Shown here piece by piece: positions 5,228-7,881 of a stretch of 7,881 bases of DNA. Each line of letters begins with the position of its first letter. Position 1 is the first letter of the stretch. This DNA comes from an uncultured Bacteroidales bacterium (GTDB taxonomy: Bacteria > Bacteroidota > Bacteroidia > Bacteroidales > WCHB1-69): positions 1 through 7,881 of the forward strand of contig CALAVA010000051.1 of NCBI GenBank assembly GCA_937892025.1, written 5' to 3'. The position numbers and the translations under genes are program-made. A model generated the notes under the pieces. That model saw only the letters and a program-made list of their open reading frames with translations, did no database searches and was not told the DNA's origin.

Positions 5228-5779
5228 ATGCCAAGCGATGAACAATTGATTTCGGGCTGTATAAACGGTGAAGAAAAATATCGTTATCTGCTATACAAAC
5301 AATATAGCCCAATGCTATATGGAACAGCATTGAGATACACTAAAACCGAAGAAGATGCTCAAGATGTGCTTCAAGAGGCGTTTATCTTAATATTTGATAA
5401 TATAGCACAATATAACGGAAAAGGAAAATTAGTCGCATGGATGAATAAAATTGTAATCAATCAAGCACTTAAATTATATCAAAAACAAATCAAAAAAAAT
5501 ATTTTGGTTGATTATGAAGAATATGAAAACACATTGACAGACTATTCGATTGTTGAATCTGATTGGTTGGGATATCAATTATTGCTCAATATGATTCGCC
5601 AACTTCCAGAAGGTTATCAAATGGTGTTTAATTTGTGTGAAATAGAAGGATATTCGTATGAAGAAGTTTCAAAAATGCTCAAATGTTCCACAAGTACATG
5701 CCGTTCACAATTGTTTAAGGCAAAAAAAAAATTAAAGCAAAAAATTATTGATTTTCAGAATAAAAAAGAATTATTATGA
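5228..5779 (+). CDS. ECF-type RNA polymerase sigma factor
   Basis: A 183-residue group 4 (extracytoplasmic function) sigma-70 factor that directs RNA polymerase to a dedicated promoter set. Region 2 spans about residues 12-86, with LYKQYSPMLYGTALRY, then DAQDVLQEAFILIF (43-56) and AWMNKIVINQALKLY. Region 4 spans about 118-175, with QLPEGYQMVFNLCEIEGYSY and the helix-turn-helix EEVSKMLKCSTSTCRSQLFK. Length is typical. ATG 5228 leaves the usual short leader before DEQLISGC. The downstream membrane protein starts inside the last codons (ATGA overlap, 4 bases), which implies translational coupling and a sigma/anti-sigma pair. A run of ten A (5722-5731) lies in the basic C-terminal helix (AKKKLK), where polymerase or replication slippage would shift the frame. 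The inducing signal is likely relayed by the overlapping gene product. Confidence 0.92.
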   Translation: MPSDEQLISGCINGEEKYRYLLYKQYSPMLYGTALRYTKTEEDAQDVLQEAFILIFDNIAQYNGKGKLVAWMNKIVINQALKLYQKQIKKNILVDYEEYENTLTDYSIVESDWLGYQLLLNMIRQLPEGYQMVFNLCEIEGYSYEEVSKMLKCSTSTCRSQLFKAKKKLKQKIIDFQNKKELL

Positions 5780-6798
5780 AAACAGAAAAAGATATAGGAG
5801 AATTATATAAAGACAAATTTGCAAACTTTGCTCCACAAGCCCCCGAAAAGATATGGAACAATATTAGCAATCATTATGCTCGCACAAGTGTGTTCAAAAC
5901 AAAATACATTATGGGGGTTTCCGGCATGGTTGCACTTGTGGCATTTGCTATTGTATGGCTACAAACACCTAACAATGAAACAAAAACAAACTCCGATAGC
6001 CAAGTCATTCTTAATAAACCCAATAGTTCTATCATTACATCAACAGAAACAAGTATAGTTTCTGAAAAACAGACAGATGTTGTTTTATTTCAATCTACTA
6101 ACACGCCTAAACAACAAATCCATAATACACAAGCGAACACACAGATTGTTGATGATGTACAAACAGAAAAAGGTGTTCCCTTTTTAATTGTTCCCAAAGA
6201 TACGCTTGCCCTATCCGCTCCCCTAACAATACAAAGTGCTGAAAATAACGATGAATCAACTGATTTTCTATTGATTGAACAACAAGATGACAATTGTCAA
6301 AAACATATTATATTCAGTAAAGACACTACAATAATGGAAGGGGAAGCAATTTATTTATTTGTGCAAAATGCAAATAACCTTCTGTGGAGCAATGGCGAAA
6401 AAACATCTTCCATATTCGTTTCCCCTATGTATGATGAAACTTTTTCGGCAACCTTTTCTGATGAAAATGGTAAAGACACTTCCATTTATATTCAAGTAAA
6501 AGTGGAAAAACAAGTACATATTTTCATTCCGAGTGCATTTACCCCCAATGGAGACGGACTCAATGATGATTTTCGCATAACGGCTTCTGAGCATTTAAAC
6601 TCTTTTCATATAGCGATAGCCTCAGCACAAAACAAACAAATACTCTTCCAAAGCAATAATATTGACATCAGTTGGGACGGTACTTTCAAAAATGTGCCAC
6701 AACCTCACGGAAGATATTTATATACAATTAATTATACGGATAAATTAGGCAAAACGACCCAAAAACAAGGTGAATTTTTACTTATCCGAGAATATTAA
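5776..6798 (+). CDS. Membrane anti-sigma-like protein with T9SS type B C-terminal domain
   Basis: A 340-residue protein with an unusual layout. Residues 1-42 are a short cytoplasmic segment (DIGELYKDKFANFAPQAPEK, then IWNNIS) like those of Bacteroidota proteins encoded next to ECF sigma factors. Residues about 44-63 form a single membrane helix (YIMGVSGMVALVAFAIVWL). A Ser/Thr/Asn/Gln-rich linker runs to about 135. An Ig/PKD-like domain follows (about 180-245, with LLWSNGEKTSSIFVSP). The end (248-340) is a gliding-motility-associated C-terminal domain, IFIPSAFTPNGDGLNDDFR through WDGTFKN, as found on T9SS type B cargo. There is no cleavable signal peptide; the helix is internal, giving N-in/C-out topology. 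The 4-base overlap with the sigma gene suggests it binds and controls that sigma factor. The cytoplasmic role is inferred from position and N-terminal resemblance; the C-terminal domain assignment is strong. ksgA follows 9 bases later. Confidence 0.85.
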   Translation: MKTEKDIGELYKDKFANFAPQAPEKIWNNISNHYARTSVFKTKYIMGVSGMVALVAFAIVWLQTPNNETKTNSDSQVILNKPNSSIITSTETSIVSEKQTDVVLFQSTNTPKQQIHNTQANTQIVDDVQTEKGVPFLIVPKDTLALSAPLTIQSAENNDESTDFLLIEQQDDNCQKHIIFSKDTTIMEGEAIYLFVQNANNLLWSNGEKTSSIFVSPMYDETFSATFSDENGKDTSIYIQVKVEKQVHIFIPSAFTPNGDGLNDDFRITASEHLNSFHIAIASAQNKQILFQSNNIDISWDGTFKNVPQPHGRYLYTINYTDKLGKTTQKQGEFLLIREY

Positions 6799-6807
6799 AA
6801 CAATAAA

Positions 6808-7581
6808 ATGGACAAAGTCAAGGCAAAAAAATATTTAGGACAACATTTTCTGACAGATAAGCATATTGCCAAAAAAATTGTCGAAAGTTTATCCAATGAC
6901 AATCAATATGTATTAGAAATAGGACCCGGTATGGGCATTTTAACCGAAACACTTTTGTTAAAATCAAATTTTTGCCTTAAAGTAATAGAAATAGACACAG
7001 AATCTGTTACTTATCTACAACAACATTACCCTGAACTAAATGACAAAATTATCCATGCCGATTTTCTAAAAATAGATTTAAGCAGTTTATTCTCTGATAA
7101 ATTTGCCATTATCGGCAACTTCCCCTATAATATTTCATCACAAATTCTCTTTAAAGTCATTGAGTATCGTAATATGGTAACCGAAATTGTAGGCATGTTT
7201 CAAAAAGAAGTGGCTATTAGAGTATCCGCAGCACCAGAGGGCAAGGAATATGGAATTTTGAGCGTATTGCTACAAGCCTATTATCATATTGAATATCTGT
7301 TTACAGTCAATGAAAACGTTTTTTCTCCGCCCCCAAAAGTAAAATCAGCAGTTATTCGGCTAAAACGCAATGATATTCAACATTTAGATTGTAATGAACA
7401 ACAATTTAACAAAATTGTAAAAACTGCTTTCAACCAACGAAGAAAAACACTCAGAAACTCACTAAAAACCATTGTATTTGAGCAAAATTTCACAAATGAC
7501 CCCATCTTTGACAAACGGCCAGAAAGATTGTCTGTTAAAGATTTTATCTATCTAACACAACATAGTATTTCTGATAAATAA
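6808..7581 (+). CDS. ksgA: 16S rRNA dimethyladenosine methyltransferase KsgA/RsmA
   Basis: It transfers four methyl groups from S-adenosylmethionine to two adjacent adenines near the 3' end of 16S rRNA (A1518 and A1519, E. coli numbering) during late small-subunit assembly. The 257 residues are full length for the family. Visible motifs are KKYLGQHFL at 7-15, the SAM-binding LEIGPGMGILTE at 36-47, the acidic EID at 61-63, GNFPYNIS at 103-110 (the NLPY-type catalytic motif in its Phe form), FSPPPKVKSAV at 172-182 and AFNQRRKTLRNSLK at 207-220. The ATG at 6808 gives the standard short N-terminus. It sits 9 bases after the anti-sigma-like gene and 20 bases before carbamate kinase, with no terminator on either side, so it is probably transcribed with them. 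No damage is seen. Confidence 0.96.
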   Translation: MDKVKAKKYLGQHFLTDKHIAKKIVESLSNDNQYVLEIGPGMGILTETLLLKSNFCLKVIEIDTESVTYLQQHYPELNDKIIHADFLKIDLSSLFSDKFAIIGNFPYNISSQILFKVIEYRNMVTEIVGMFQKEVAIRVSAAPEGKEYGILSVLLQAYYHIEYLFTVNENVFSPPPKVKSAVIRLKRNDIQHLDCNEQQFNKIVKTAFNQRRKTLRNSLKTIVFEQNFTNDPIFDKRPERLSVKDFIYLTQHSISDK

Positions 7582-7601
7582 AATTTCTTATTTGAAATAC
7601 T

Positions 7602-7881
7602 ATGACAAAAACCGCTGTTGTTGCCTTTGGAGGGAACGCTCTTTTAAGAAGCGAACAAAAAGGAAGTTACCAAGAACAAATTGCTAATATACAAAAAACT
7701 TGTGAATCTATTTTGCCTTTAATCAAACGTGATTATAACTTAATCATCACTTATGGCAATGGACCACAAGTTGGCAATGTAATGCTCCAACACGAAACGA
7801 CAAGCCGTGTTACAGACGTATTGGCAATGCCTTTAGATTTTTGTGTAGCAGAAACCCAAGGCTCTATAGGCTATTTGATAG
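7602..7881 (+). CDS. arcC: Carbamate kinase, N-terminal part (3' truncated by window edge)
   Basis: The first 93 residues of a carbamate kinase: MTKTAVVAFGGNALL with the phosphate-binding GGNA loop at 10-13, TYGNGPQVGNVML at 50-62 (the family's usual SHGNGPQVG, here with Tyr in place of His) and MPLDFCVAETQGSIGY at 76-91. The window ends inside the gene. The other part expected of this protein, about 152 C-terminal residues, is exactly what the left end of the window encodes. Measured against E. faecalis carbamate kinase, roughly 67 residues (about 200 bases) would be missing between the two, with no overlap. The start ATG lies 20 bases after ksgA, and the interval holds only a short ATTTC/GAAAT inverted repeat, so read-through from ksgA is likely. 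Confidence 0.94.
   Translation, partial: MTKTAVVAFGGNALLRSEQKGSYQEQIANIQKTCESILPLIKRDYNLIITYGNGPQVGNVMLQHETTSRVTDVLAMPLDFCVAETQGSIGYLI

Overview
The window is AT-rich, uses almost no Shine-Dalgarno sequences, and carries promoter-like TAnnTTTG boxes, a Bacteroidetes-type lipoprotein and a C-terminal sorting domain of the type IX secretion system (T9SS). Together these point to a member of the Bacteroidota with gliding or T9SS machinery. The first 88 bases fold back on themselves and both ends lie inside carbamate kinase genes, so this is probably a whole short contig rather than a random slice of chromosome.

Layout, left to right. (1) The C-terminal half of a carbamate kinase is followed by an ornithine carbamoyltransferase that has lost about 90 residues in frame, including the carbamoyl-phosphate-binding STRTR segment. 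Two strong hairpin terminators close this unit. (2) A lipocalin-like lipoprotein lies on the minus strand. (3) About 700 bases follow without an intact gene. They hold a long imperfect inverted repeat with a possible pseudoknot (about 1954-2121), which could be a structured RNA or a regulatory leader, and some coding-like scraps. (4) A secreted protein of unknown function follows, with its own terminator. (5) A second gap of about 350 bases contains a minus-strand remnant in which a GldA-like ABC-ATPase fragment is joined in frame to a thioredoxin-fold peroxidase fragment. (6) From 3770 to the right end runs a tight co-directional cluster: a beta-CASP metallo-beta-lactamase RNase, an ECF sigma factor, a one-pass membrane protein overlapping it by 4 bases, KsgA, and the N-terminal third of a carbamate kinase.

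The most interesting system is the sigma/membrane-protein pair. The second protein looks like a membrane-anchored anti-sigma factor whose periplasmic part ends in an Ig-like domain and a gliding-motility-associated (T9SS type B) C-terminal domain. A sorting signal on a predicted inner-membrane regulator suggests, as inference, a sensor of T9SS or envelope state.

Several junctions look rearranged: the terminal fold-back, the OTC deletion, the ATPase-peroxidase join, and one carbamate kinase apparently split between the two ends. They could be real (circular or tandem DNA, genome decay) or come from amplification and assembly. Reads across each junction would decide.
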